DNA of 64,000 nucleotides from Zygnema cylindricum (Eukaryota > Streptophyta > Zygnematophyceae > Zygnematales > Zygnemataceae): contig JBBHKE010001627.1 in the NCBI GenBank assembly GCA_037447655.1, positions 124,829 to 188,828 on the forward strand, given 5' to 3'. The notes beneath the pieces were generated by a model. The model did not search any database, was not told the DNA's origin, and saw only the letters and a program-made list of their open reading frames with translations. Of this stretch, positions 1-11,500 are shown piece after piece. Position 1 is the stretch's first letter, and every line of letters begins with the position of its first letter. A program made the position numbers and the translations under genes.

Positions 1-3000
1 TATTTTCGGCGGTTTCGGCATAAACTAAACAGCAAAGCCCTGAGGGTGTATCATATCACACTTTAGCACAAATTCTGATCTGATATAAACTGTGGCAAAA
101 TATCGGCAAAATTACATGTTGTTTTTTCACACGTGTTCATTTTTGACAACGTAATAACTCTTCCGAAACGTCTTTTAGATATATATAAAAAAAGATTTCC
201 AAGGGTTATTAGCTATAAAGCTTTGACATGGAGTTTACTCATCAAAACCACATTATCGCCGAGAAGGAATTTGTTGGTCTAGGAGCGATATATCAGAACC
301 TCTGACTGTTCGATAACCGATAACTATCGGTATCGGTGTTATCACAATAAATTTCTTGCTGATACACAACACCAAAACTACTCATTTGAGGTACAGTTTC
401 GAAATATCGATTATTGGGAACCTTTAGAAAAAAATATATATAGATTTTCTGCAAAGCCTTCTCAATAATGCAACAGTTTTTACTTGTGCACACTTTTTTG
501 TTGTACATTAAAACGGCTATAAAACGGTGTCAAATATAGTCTAGTCTTAAACACGATTTCACACTATACTATGTGGGAGTCCCGAAACGACAAATCAAAT
601 ACGGCTTTGGCGGCTTTTATTAAACATTTCGACGATAAACTTCTACATTCGATGGTTTGATACTTTCCAACAACAAACGACTACATCGGGATATGATTTG
701 ACAATTGTCCTTTTGCAACCGCCATTCATGGTTCTTGGTAACCAGAAAGTACCAGTATGTGGCAGTCTTTTATGGGTCTACTCTGCTACCGGCCCCAGTC
801 TATCCTCGCGCATAGTTGCGACATAAATCTCCTGACCGTTAATGTCGTTGCCCTTCGGCCGAATCAACATATGCCTGGCAATCGCTTAAGATCGTACAGG
901 TTCTAAATGGGGGAAAAATATATCGACGGAGGTAAATCTGCTATATCAAAGGAAATGTATTTATGGCAGATATATTCACATGTGGCAGATGACTTTGTAC
1001 AGGGTGATTGTCTTTTGGGAATTGATAAAAACAATCGCACAAAAAAAGTCTGGAGTTCCAAGTTCTGAAATTGTACGGACATAATTACTGCGCTGTAATA
1101 TTTAGGACTGGATAGCGTCCGTACAAGATCACGCGTAGGTGTTATGTTTTGGACTGGTAAAAGTTACAGATCGCACATTGAAAATCCAAAGATTTTACAC
1201 ACCGACCAGTTTCCATGCAAAATCTGTAACTCCTGTCCTATATCGCCGTACAAATGAAACGTTCTATGTCATTGTACCACTGGAGCCCCTCTTTTCTTCG
1301 CAGACGCTCTGCCGGTTTTAACCGCTACACTGTGAATTGCTATTAGCGTCAATGTTTTTTTCGCCACTTAGAACATATTTTCTCCGAAAACACTTGTTGG
1401 ATTTTCAATTTGAGACCGCCAATCGGAAGCTGAGAATGTTATCTTTCAATCGCAACCGTCAGATCCACAGTCCGACAAGTGTGTACGGAAAAATGATAAG
1501 TGGCGAAAAAAACCTTGACGCTAATAACGATTCGCGGTTGTAATGGAACACCAATAAAAATAGTACGGAGAATCTTTAGTAAAAAACAAAGATCGCTAAT
1601 TATAATTACGGGCACGTGATTTTTGTTCATTGGTATATTTGGATGGAATCTTTTGTTGCTTTCCGGCACAACAGGTTTCGTACGGTTAACGCACGTTCGT
1701 TTTTTGGAAGATACCAGTGTACGGAAATGAAAATAAACCGTAGTACGGAACTAGAACAAAAAAGAAGATGACAAAATACAGATTTTAGATTTCAGACAGG
1801 TTTTGACGGTTAGCTGGTCACGCTGGAGAAAGAAAAAATAATGAAACAAGAGGCCGTACGGTTTAGTACGGTACGGTGCAGCGGTCTTGGTTATCAAAGT
1901 AAATGAATTAATATCATTGGAACACAGTAAATAATAAGTTTGACACGCGTTTTGTTATGAGCCACTGGGATAAATAGCGCTGCTAATACTAAAGTCAAAA
2001 AGGATTTTTAAGGATTTTTTAGGGTTTTTTACGACGCTTACTGGTAGATATTTTCGTCAAGATGCAAAAAATTTTTGGAAGATATTTTGTGACAGCAAGA
2101 TTATGTATCGCATGACGTCACTCCACGTAGCGTATTGCTTCAATAATCTAGACCGTGGATATTCTATGACCGTACAGTAAGACTTGTATTAGTACTGTAC
2201 TATTGATTTTTGCGGCGGTATCTAGTCGTACACTTTCTAGATATCTAACACGTGTGTAACCCTGCAGTACAGATTCTGGCACGTGATCCAATGATAGAAA
2301 AAAAAATATTCGTCACCTGCCCCGAAAGCGTTTCACTTGCGAAAAAAAAGAACATTTGTCATCTTACAAATTCCTGAGTCTTTTTTGTCGGTTAATCCTC
2401 TTACCTTCACCTGATACACCCAAATAAAGCATCTTACAACATAATAATCCGATTCCTATTTGCAAAGATATGTCCAAAAGATGTCAGCAGACACCATTTT
2501 ACCCGATTATAAGATTCCCTCCACCGACTTTTTTTTCATTCCATCTCTCCAAGATTTCCTTTTGTCGGCGGCCAAGTCAGCGAGCGACAAGACACTGAAA
2601 CGAAGCCACGAATAACATTAAAGTACGAGAATTTTAGTGCGTATATTTCGTATCATCGTCAAAATTTCCTGTTAGTAAACATTTGGTGCGTAAACACGCA
2701 CTAAAAAGTCACACGTAGTTTGCGCAAACCGACCGGAATTCAAGAGACCGAAACTCTTTCACGTCGTCACTTCTCAAATTCATCGAAACACTATCGCTCC
2801 GCAAGTGACGCGTGGCAGCAATATTTTTTCAGCTGACCGATGACGAGTGTCGAGCACTGTACAGTAGTGAAGTAGGAGACAAAAAAAAAAAAGTCATAAA
2901 CTTTTTGTTTACTGTCTTTGGGCTTTATCCGTGTTTCCTTTTTTTTCTGAAGAACTTCCCTTCATACCACAAAAGTAAGATTTTTCACCTCACAGCCTCC

Positions 3001-3117
3001 ATATCCATTCCCGAGATTGTAAACCTTTCCTTTTCCGTCTTCTTTTTCTTCTTCTTTTTTCCATATTTTTGGGACTAAATACTTGTCTTTTCCTTGAATG
3101 TGAACCAGGGAAATACT
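1..3117. other. Intergenic, AT-rich, no recognisable gene
   Basis: No reading frame here resembles a known protein and no tRNA or rRNA is visible. The stretch is AT-rich and dotted with GTACGG-like words and short palindromes. The only structured unit I can delimit is the MITE-like element at 1328-1540. The last few hundred bases before the PstS-like gene are T-rich. Confidence 0.6.
1328..1540. mobile_element. MITE-like palindromic element, TA-flanked (copy A)
   Basis: A 213-bp unit bounded on both sides by TA. Its left end (CACTGTGAATTGCTATTAGC) is the inverted complement of its right end (GCTAATAACGATTCGCGGTTG minus one base) and the complementarity runs inward for about 65 bp, so the element could fold into a long hairpin. 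The TA flanks and short size suggest a Stowaway/Tc1-mariner-type MITE. Related copies lie near 24.5, 25.0, 27.2, 30.7, 31.0 and 38.9 kb. Confidence 0.72.
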
Positions 3118-4173
3118 ATGGCGCTCGTACGGATTACGCCCCTTTTGCTCCTTTTGTCTCTTTTATTTATTGGGACGGAAGCAAAACTTATCGGAAGCGG
3201 TGCCAGCACATTAGAAAAAGTTTTTGGAGACCTTATTCCTAAACTTAACGCGGCAAAAAAAGTTAATATTTTTTATAATGCGACGGGTTCCGGTCTCGGA
3301 AGAGCTCAATTTATAAAAAAATCTGTTCAATTTGCCGGCTCCGACATTCCCTTCACGAACCTGGAGGAAGTTAAAATCAAAGAAATAAAACACACATTAA
3401 CTTTTTCTCTGGAAACTATTTCCATTTTTGTAAACATTCCCGGGTACAAAGGAGCTTTGAAATTAACTCCCGATCTTATCGCTCTAATTTTCTCCGGACA
3501 AATTACAAAATGGGTAGATTCTCGAATCATAGCATTGAACCCAAAATTAAAAGTCTCTTCGAGTCAAGTTATTTTTGTCGTTCATCGACGAGATAGTTCC
3601 GGAACGACGGCGATATTTACCAAATGGTTAAACAAAAGAAAAGCTTGGAAACTTGGAGAAGGAGGAACCATCAAATGGCCGACAAAAAATTTTATTAGAG
3701 CTGACGGAAGTGCGAGAGTCGGAGCTGCGATGAGGGGGAAACCATTCTCAATTGGGTATTTAGGAACAGGAATTGGGTATGCCTTAAATTTGGGACTTAA
3801 TGAAGTTTATATAAAAAATATCGCAGGAAACTTTTTAAGAGCCTCGAAATCGGATGTTTATGCATCAATTCCTAACCCTCTCCCGAGCTCCACTTCCCCT
3901 TGGATTTCGATCGCGTCTCTTCTTTTGGACCATAGTGGACCCGATTCTTATCCTATGGTTACTTTCACTTATGTTTTTGCGAGGAAAAACGCAGTTCCGC
4001 TAGGAGCAACTGGAGGTTTACTGAAAGCGTTTCTTAATTATCTTATGTCGACGGCTGGACAGGGTTTTGCGGCAAAATATTATTTCAATAGGCTCCCGCA
4101 GAAACTTCTGCGAAGTAATGTTGCGGCAATTAAGACTATTGTTTTGGGAAAGGGTGTGAAAATACCATTTTAG
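3118..4173 (+). CDS. PstS-like secreted phosphate-binding protein
   Basis: An intronless 351-residue protein of the PstS/periplasmic phosphate-binding family. I chose the ATG at 3118 because it opens directly on a signal peptide: MALVRITP, then a Leu-rich core, then a likely cut after GTEA. Expected oxyanion-pocket motifs follow in order: GSGAST (26-31), ATGSGLGR (55-62), AGSDIPF (73-79) and RRDSSGTT (157-164), then SIGYLGTG (211-218). In PstS these loops bind phosphate with Ser/Thr hydroxyls, an Asp and an Arg. The family is bacterial in origin, and in bacteria it feeds the PstABC transporter, but PstS-like proteins also occur in algae. Here it would act outside the plasma membrane or in the secretory pathway; whether it donates phosphate to a transporter is inference. 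Its lack of introns contrasts with the neighbours, yet its AT-rich codons match the local DNA, so assembly contamination looks unlikely. It lies tail-to-tail with the helicase gene. Confidence 0.88.
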   Translation: MALVRITPLLLLLSLLFIGTEAKLIGSGASTLEKVFGDLIPKLNAAKKVNIFYNATGSGLGRAQFIKKSVQFAGSDIPFTNLEEVKIKEIKHTLTFSLETISIFVNIPGYKGALKLTPDLIALIFSGQITKWVDSRIIALNPKLKVSSSQVIFVVHRRDSSGTTAIFTKWLNKRKAWKLGEGGTIKWPTKNFIRADGSARVGAAMRGKPFSIGYLGTGIGYALNLGLNEVYIKNIAGNFLRASKSDVYASIPNPLPSSTSPWISIASLLLDHSGPDSYPMVTFTYVFARKNAVPLGATGGLLKAFLNYLMSTAGQGFAAKYYFNRLPQKLLRSNVAAIKTIVLGKGVKIPF

Positions 4174-7100
4174 AGGATGTGGAATCAGAGTTTTTGTGGA
4201 GTTGGGGTTTTAGGAAATAACAAAACGGGTCCACTTTATTGAGGTCCCATTTTTGAGGTTTTCGGAGGTCGTAAAGGCAGGTTCCCCTCTCTTTCTTATT
4301 TGGTTATTTTGACATTGGTAAGTTTTTAAATTTTACGGCGAAAGACAAGTTGGGTATGGAATGGAGCGAGTTTATTGCGGAACTGAGGATTTTCTCCTTT
4401 TTTTTTTTTATTTGCGGGTAATTTTGGTGGGAAATGCAAGTTTAAATAGTTTTGCATTTTGTTGTTTTGTATGTTATGTTTTTCTATACTTTTTTTTTTT
4501 TTTAATTTTCGGTCTTGATTTGATTTAACATTTTCCGTTATATAATTTTCTTGACAAATTTGGTATATTTAGTCTTCCGATTTTTTTATCTTTTTTTAAG
4601 GTTTTTTTTTCTGTTAAATTGAAGTGATATGTCCAATTTGTTTTTAGTTGACTTTTTTAGTACTGCATGGAAGGAAATGGGTTTTTTTTAAATGTTCTTG
4701 TTTTGTTGGTTCTGTTAAGAATGAAAAGAAAACATTTTTTTCCTTCTTTTTGATGTTTTTTACCTTTAAAATGTTATTTTCCTTCAAATACTTTATCCTC
4801 ATTTTAAGTAAAGCAGTCTACGCTAAACTACACTTCTGTTTGAAAATAAAGTTTTAGTGGATTTCAAATTTTAATTTAAATAGGAAAAAAGCCAAAAGTG
4901 TTTATGTGTTTTGGGACATTTTAGGTTTACAATAGTTAACAATCTCTAATAAACATAAAAAAAAAATATCGCGACTGTAAATATCTTTGGTAAACGTGGA
5001 TAGGTTTTTTGCCACAGTTCCTTTGTCACCTTTTATGTTCTCATTTTTTATTTTATTTTTAACCTTTCTGAGAATAGAAGGAACCGCTCGGCTTGTAACA
5101 TTTTTTCACGAAATGGGTCAATTTTTGTGAATGATGCAAGTACAAATTAAAATGGTCGTCTGTTATTACTAAAAGTTTTATTAGTTTTTGTCTTACTACT
5201 TTTGTTTTTTTGTACGGAATAGAGATTCTTGGGCAACCGTTTGTTTCTAATTAGTTTTTATTTCGTAATAATCATCGTAATTATCACCGATAGTACTAAA
5301 AATGCATTATGTTTGATAATTAATATCCTCGGGCCCGAAAATTTTCCCAACTAATCCTACTCATTTATACCCACTTATAAGTTTACTTTTTTCGCCTCGT
5401 ACCTTTTAGGTTTATAAGTATACTTTTTTTGTCTCTTACCGTTAATAGTCGTCAACAATTTCCCATTTAAATCATGTTTGGTCCTTCGATGGTTTTACCA
5501 TCGTTTTTTTAATATTAAAATCTTCTCCTTCTTTTGATGGGATTCGAAAAAACTTGAAAAGGATTTAAAACCTATGGTGTTTTAAGTGGTAGGAATGTAC
5601 CTTAAAATCCCAACCCACACTATTTATGACTTTTCTCGTCACACATTATTTATTTAGACACAGTTATAATAATACATTATACATTATTTATAGTTTTCAC
5701 GAAGGAAAAGCATTAGTAAACCATGTGAGAAGAAACAAAAAAAGGGAAAAACCCAAATTGACACCAAAAAATATATGCGTAGATGAACATAAGTAAAAAC
5801 AAAAAAAACGGAAAAAAATCGAACACAGAAATGGCAAACTAACAAAGGACTTGAAAACCAAAGTTAAGCACAAAATCCTCAACAAAAATAATAAAAAAAC
5901 TACCAAACCTACCTCCAACATATAAAAAAACCCTAAAAAGTGCGCCGAGCCTCATATATCCCCCACGGCCTCAAGAACTTTTCCATCGGGTCTTACAAAT
6001 TCTTTCTCTATACTTTAAGCTCACTAAAAAGGAATTATTTCCCACATTTGTTTTGGAGACTAAGTACTGCTTCGATTCAATGTTACTATATTAATTACAG
6101 GACTTAAAATAGTGTGGATTGGATTATTATCATTCAACTGCTTTCTAAAAGTTATTATACCATTTACATTACTTCCACGAAAGGTAGGTTATAATATACA
6201 AATCGACGAAAAGTAATTTGAAACTTCCCGACTAGTGTGAAAATTCGACTTGCTTTTACTCAATTGAAAAAACGTTTTTTCATGGAAATATATCGTCATA
6301 AGGGGAATGTATATTTGTCGCCCTTGAATGGTTTCCCATCGTTGTTTCTTAAAAAAGTAGTATGGTCTTGAAAAAAGTCTTGGAGTAAAAAACACTTTTT
6401 TACCATTTTTTTTTTTTTGGTATTCCCTTATCCACATTCGACGTAATTATTATGGTTGACAGGTCAGTTTAACTACCAGGTACATATAATGCAAAGTAAA
6501 AAATTTATACAAAGTTGTGACATTGACAAAACCTCATCCTAATCACTTATTTTATTTTATTTTTTGAGACAGCCACCCTCGACGTTATCTTGAGTTATTT
6601 TTTTGTCCATACGACCAAAACGAGGTTATAACATAATAAAATAAAAGAAACCCTAGAATTACATTGTCAAAAACCAGACTTTTTCACTGCCACATCTAAC
6701 CCTAGTTGCTACAGGTTAAATCCACACTATTTCCACACTGCTTTCCCACACTATTTATTTTTTTGGTTTTTTTCTTTAGTTTTTTCCTGTTACCTCAAAA
6801 ACTAATTCAAACTTTTTGCAACGACTTCAAATCCACTTTCCTTCGTTCATTCTATTTATTTATTGGTTTTCTTTTCTTAGCCAAGTACAGTCTACATTTC
6901 CATGTTTCATAAAGAACATATACAGGACAAAACCATCGGCAAAAAAAAAATACACAAATGAAAAAAAACTGATTTTCCAAAAATTGCAATGAACTTCACA
7001 ATTATAATTCTTAAACAAAAAGAAAGACAGGGAAAAGGGGGTCGTACCGACTAATAAAACAACAAAACAAGAACTAATCAATCCCGGGACTTTGAAACCG

Positions 7101-7609
7101 GATAAAGAATTGAATACCCATAACCTAACAAATCTACAGCTTTTTTTTTTTTTTTTCTCCTTGGATTTGATTTCTGGGTCCTCTGCTTTTAATTAGCGAT
7201 TCCGAAGAGTGGATTACCTGTTTCTTTTTTATTCGGTAGCTACCATAATTTTTTATGCAGAAAAAATACTACCATAATATTTTATGCAGAAAAATACTAT
7301 TGGAATATTTTATGCAAAAAAAATACTACCAGAGTACTTTATGCAGAAAAAAATACTACCATAATATTTTATACAGAAAAATACTACCGGAATATTTTAT
7401 GCAAGAAAAATACTACCAGAGAACTTTACGCAGAAAAAAATACTACCGGAATATTTTATGCAGAAAAAAATCTTTAAAAAGGTTCATTTCTCTCGACCAA
7501 AAAAATGTATATCCTTACGAGGAAAAAAATTCTTCGCCAGACCGAGAACTCCCTCGGGACAACGACTCATTTATTTCACTGCTACTCCTTTCTCCCCAAT
7601 AACTTGAAT
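4174..7609. other. Intergenic AT-rich region between two convergent genes
   Basis: About 3.4 kb separating the ends of the PstS-like gene and the helicase gene. It consists of long T and A runs and low-complexity sequence. Frames in it are T-rich (Phe/Leu) artefacts and resemble nothing known. A minisatellite occupies 7240-7480, just beyond the helicase stop. Confidence 0.6.
7240..7480. repeat. Minisatellite of about 28-30 bp units with a three-unit higher-order pattern
   Basis: Eight or so imperfect units built on TTTATGCAGAAAAATACTAC. Variants recur in the order TAATATT, GGAATATT, GAGTACTT, then TAATATT, GGAATATT, GAGAACTT, so the array seems to have grown by copying trimers of units. It leaves a 115-codon frame open on the plus strand, which I regard as a by-product. 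It starts about 130 bp beyond the helicase stop codon and may lie in its 3' untranslated region. Confidence 0.8.
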
Positions 7610-8520
7610 TCAAATTATCTCCATTAATTTTGGTCCCATCATAAGTACTGTCTCCTCCCACTCTACTATGGTACCTCCGACTGCTTTGACTTGCCCATCT
7701 CCTTTCATCTCCCTCTCCCTCTCCCTCCGAGAGAAAAGATTTTCCCATTCCAGACTGAAACAGAAACCTACACCTGTGCCAACATCTCCTCCTCTTCTCT
7801 TACCTCTTCCTACCGGCCTCTTGATGCTTCTTTCTGCTTTCGCTCTCTCCTCTCTCTCCTCTCTCTCCTCCCTCTCCTCTCTCTCCTCCCTCTCCTCCCT
7901 CTCCTCTCTCTCCTCTCCCCAAGAATCCTCTCTCTCATCATTCTCCAAAGTCTTTGAAACTGCTTTCACAGTCCTACCTTCCCACTCTCTCTCCTCATCG
8001 TCCCAACTGTCTTCTCCCCCTCTTGAAGCCCTTCTCTCTGTCATTCTCTTCCTTCCCTGTCTTTGAGGACTCGATGAGCCTACCTCCTCCTCCTGCTCAT
8101 CCCTTCTCCCTTCTCCACGACTCTCCCCCCCCCTCCGTTCTCCACGACTATCTTCCCACTCCTTCCCAGACTCAGAACTGCTTCCCCTCTTCCCCCGTCT
8201 CCCACTTCCTCCTCTCGTTTGTTCTTGTTTTGAAGTTATCTCGACCCTCGTCACCTCTTTCTTCCCTCCTCCCTTCTTCCCTTCTTCTCCTTTGCTCTCT
8301 CTCCCTTCTCTCTCCCTCTCTCTCGGAGATTTACTACTACTGCTCTCTCGCCCTTCTCTCTCCCTCTCTTTCGGAGATTTACTACTACTACTGCTCTCTC
8401 GCTCTTCTCTCTCCCTCTCTTTCGGAGATTTACTACTACTACTACCACTACTACTACTACTAATACTACTACTACTACTAATACTACTATTACTACTACT
8501 GTGACTTACTGTGGGAGCTC
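7610..8520 (-). other. Low-complexity C-terminal tail encoded in last helicase exon
   Basis: The last exon runs about 300 codons past the dsRBD. The tail has a poly-Ser block from (TAC)n, three near-copies of a module S(K)SP(K/R)EREREGRE from a CT-rich tandem repeat of about 57-60 bp (8290-8440), a Gly/Lys/Arg-rich stretch, and EREEREERE from a (CTCTCTCCTC)-like microsatellite at 7845-7920. It looks like an RS/ER-type disordered region. The frame stays open to 7610 despite the repeats, which suggests it is translated, although it may differ in length between individuals. Confidence 0.75.
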
Positions 8521-11500
8521 CTATGAGCTTATCCCATGCTACTCCAGCGGCACTCATTTCGGCTTTCTTTTTCGTTTGACAAGGTTTTCCGTAAAAGCTA
8601 CGAGGAGTTTTACCTCCAAGGATCACGATTGCCCGAAAAGTGGGAGAATGACTCGGACCCATTTCTTCCACTCTAAATCTTGGTCTTCCACATTGATATT
8701 TTTTGCAGTAATTGCAAAGTAAAGTCTTCTTGTCTATCTCCTCTTCTACTTTACCAGCTTTAATAATATGTTGTTGAATTTTCGGAACTTTAGGACTACG
8801 ACCGAAAACGAAAGATCCTTGTCCTTTATCGCTATGCAATAATGTCATAACTGCTTCAATAACCGGTTTTCCGTCACTATGAATATCCACCGATGTGTCC
8901 TCTAACTGGAATGAGAAACAAAGAAAAAACATCCACAAAAATGTTTTATGGAATTAGATACTGACCTCCATTATATCATTTTCATTTAATACTAATTTCA
9001 CCATTCCCATTTTGAAGACATGCTCCATAAAGCCTTCAAAACCACAAAACCTTCATGACCCATCTCCAATAGTGATTAAGATATTGTAAAGAAACACAAA
9101 GGACTAATTAGTTCAGTCAATTTGTGATTTTTGTACAGGTTTCCATTTAGTTTGGTTTTAAAACGGATTTTTGTCTACTTTTTGTACTAACAGTAATTTT
9201 CTTATTAGTTATTAGACACACATTCGAAGTATAGGAGGGGATTTTAAATATTCTATCTCACAAAAGCTACTGACAAAGCATTTGAGCACTTCAACCCATC
9301 AAACTTCAGACAGCATTTGCCGAGAGGGAGAGGGAGAGGGAGAGGGAGAGGGGGAGGGAGAGGGAGAGGGACAGTGGCAGAGGGAGAGGGAGAGGGACAG
9401 AGGGAGATGGAGAGGGACAGAGGGAGATGGAGAGGGAGAGGGAGAGGGACAGGGAAACTGACCTTCCTCTGCACCAGAGATTCGAGTTCCGATCGTACCA
9501 TCATAATAGTTCGTGCAGAATCAGGAGACATAAAGAATTCTAAGTGTTTGTTTTGCATATGGAGATAACCGGACTGGTACATGCGAAACCCACACATAAA
9601 CAACAATCGTCAGGTATAAATTCCAATATAAAAAATGCCCCGGTTTCTGACAGTCACTTTCTCCCCTCACCCATTATTTCCTTTTTCAAACACATCACCT
9701 TTAAGCACAAGAAAACAGTTTACAAAGCCCTAAATTGACAAAATTTGTCACACTTTCCTAACAAACACACAGAGTTTCATCAACCAATTTTCCTTGTTAA
9801 GAAAGAAAGAGGACAAGAGTCTATAACATTAGAATGATTAGTTAAGTTGAGACTAACCTCCTCCCCTTTTTCTAAACGACCTCCGAACAGAAGGAGAGCA
9901 GTGTCTGTGACACCTGTTGCATCCCGAATAAAGACTGACGACGTTTTCACCTGCAATCCTCACCCAACCTTTCAAATTTTCAAAGATAATTTCCAAACAT
10001 TGTGAATTATGTAAACTTTTTTTGGAAATTGTGGATTAAAACCATGGAAAACATGTCAATACCAATCCGAGTCGGCTAATAATTTCTGTACACAGTCTTA
10101 ACTGAATTCTTTTCCCAAGCATACTAAATCGTTCCGTCCACTCTAGTTATCATGATCTCTGTATATATATATATATATATATGTATATGTATATATATTC
10201 TGGCTACACAATAACTTCTAGCTTTTGCGATTCAGTATAATGCAAAAAAATTAGACAAAATTTGAAGCAAACATGAACACAAAAAACTGAAAGAAATGAA
10301 GGACCACAGACAGAGGAACAACCATACAAAAGAATCGATTCTTGCAAAATAGGTACTCCTCAGACCTTTGACGAATCTTCTTTATTTAATGACCAAATGA
10401 ATCCGTGACTATGTTGAATACAATTAATCTAACATTCAAAATTATTAATTATTCTAACATTAAAAACTTCATGTAATTCCCCTCTCACCTTCTCATTAAA
10501 CGCCAGCCATGGATACGGAAATCTTGGGTGTTTGCTCGTTACAGAATTCTGGTCCAAATAGAAACCACACAAAATTGAGTATTTTAATATCACGAACAAT
10601 TAACTCATTCTTTTTTTTACTACTACGATTATTATTGCTCCATACCACAACCCAAAAAAATGGAGAACAAAGAAAAAAAAGAGGGAAAGAAAACGGAAAA
10701 AACGAAGATCCTTCAGGTAAGTTCGAAATGATACAAGCCCACATTTCTTTTTTGGAGCGACAGAAACAGAAAAATATAAGTTTTTTTTTCCCCTCTCTAA
10801 ACACCAAAAAAAAACATTTTGGAAAGCATCGAGGAGAATGTGTGACACAAAACACAAAAAAAACACGGACAAAGATCATCAAACTTCCATCTTTGGAAGA
10901 TTAAAAAACTAAAAAATAAACTTAAAAAGGGAAACCGATACTCACAGGATGCAAATTCACAGAACCATCTTCCCGAGTCTTAAAAACTGTGGATCGGCTT
11001 TTTTTCTGTTTCAAAGAGTCACAAAATGTTTCTTTTCTGAGCCAAAAAGGGATTGCTAGGAGGGAAGGAGATAAGGTAGAAATAGGCGAGAGAAAGGGAG
11101 GAGGAGCAGTTTATCCAAGGGAGAGGAAGAAGCAGGGAGCAAGAGGGGAGAGGCGGAGAAACGCATGTGGGAAAGAGCGAAAGAGTGAAAGAGAGGGAAG
11201 TAGAGGGAGCAAGAGAGGAAAGAGCGATTGAGAAAGAGCGATAGAGAAACGAGAAAAAGTGTGCGAGAATACAAAAGAACCGAAATAGAAGAAAAAAATT
11301 AGCGAAAGAGACATACAAAAAGAAAAAAGGAAAAGGGAAAAAAACGAGCTCAGACATACCACGGCTGAAGCTACAGATGGAAAAAGTCCCGCAAGAATAA
11401 CAGCTTTCACTACTTCCGGATCATTACTATATTGGTTAGCCATTTCTAATCCATTTTGAATATTTACCAATCCCAGCTCTCCTAACGTCTTTAAAAATGC

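Noticed and set aside
3094-3117. Upstream TTG start for the PstS-like protein
   Set aside because: A eukaryotic nuclear gene should start at ATG; the ATG at 3118 opens directly on the signal peptide.
7255-7602. A 115-codon frame with repeated KKYYxNILCRK
   Set aside because: It is a direct translation of the 28-30-bp minisatellite; it has no homologue-like features.
7668-8504. Several Ser/Leu-rich plus-strand frames
   Set aside because: They lie antisense to helicase exon 20 and reflect its CT-rich repeats.
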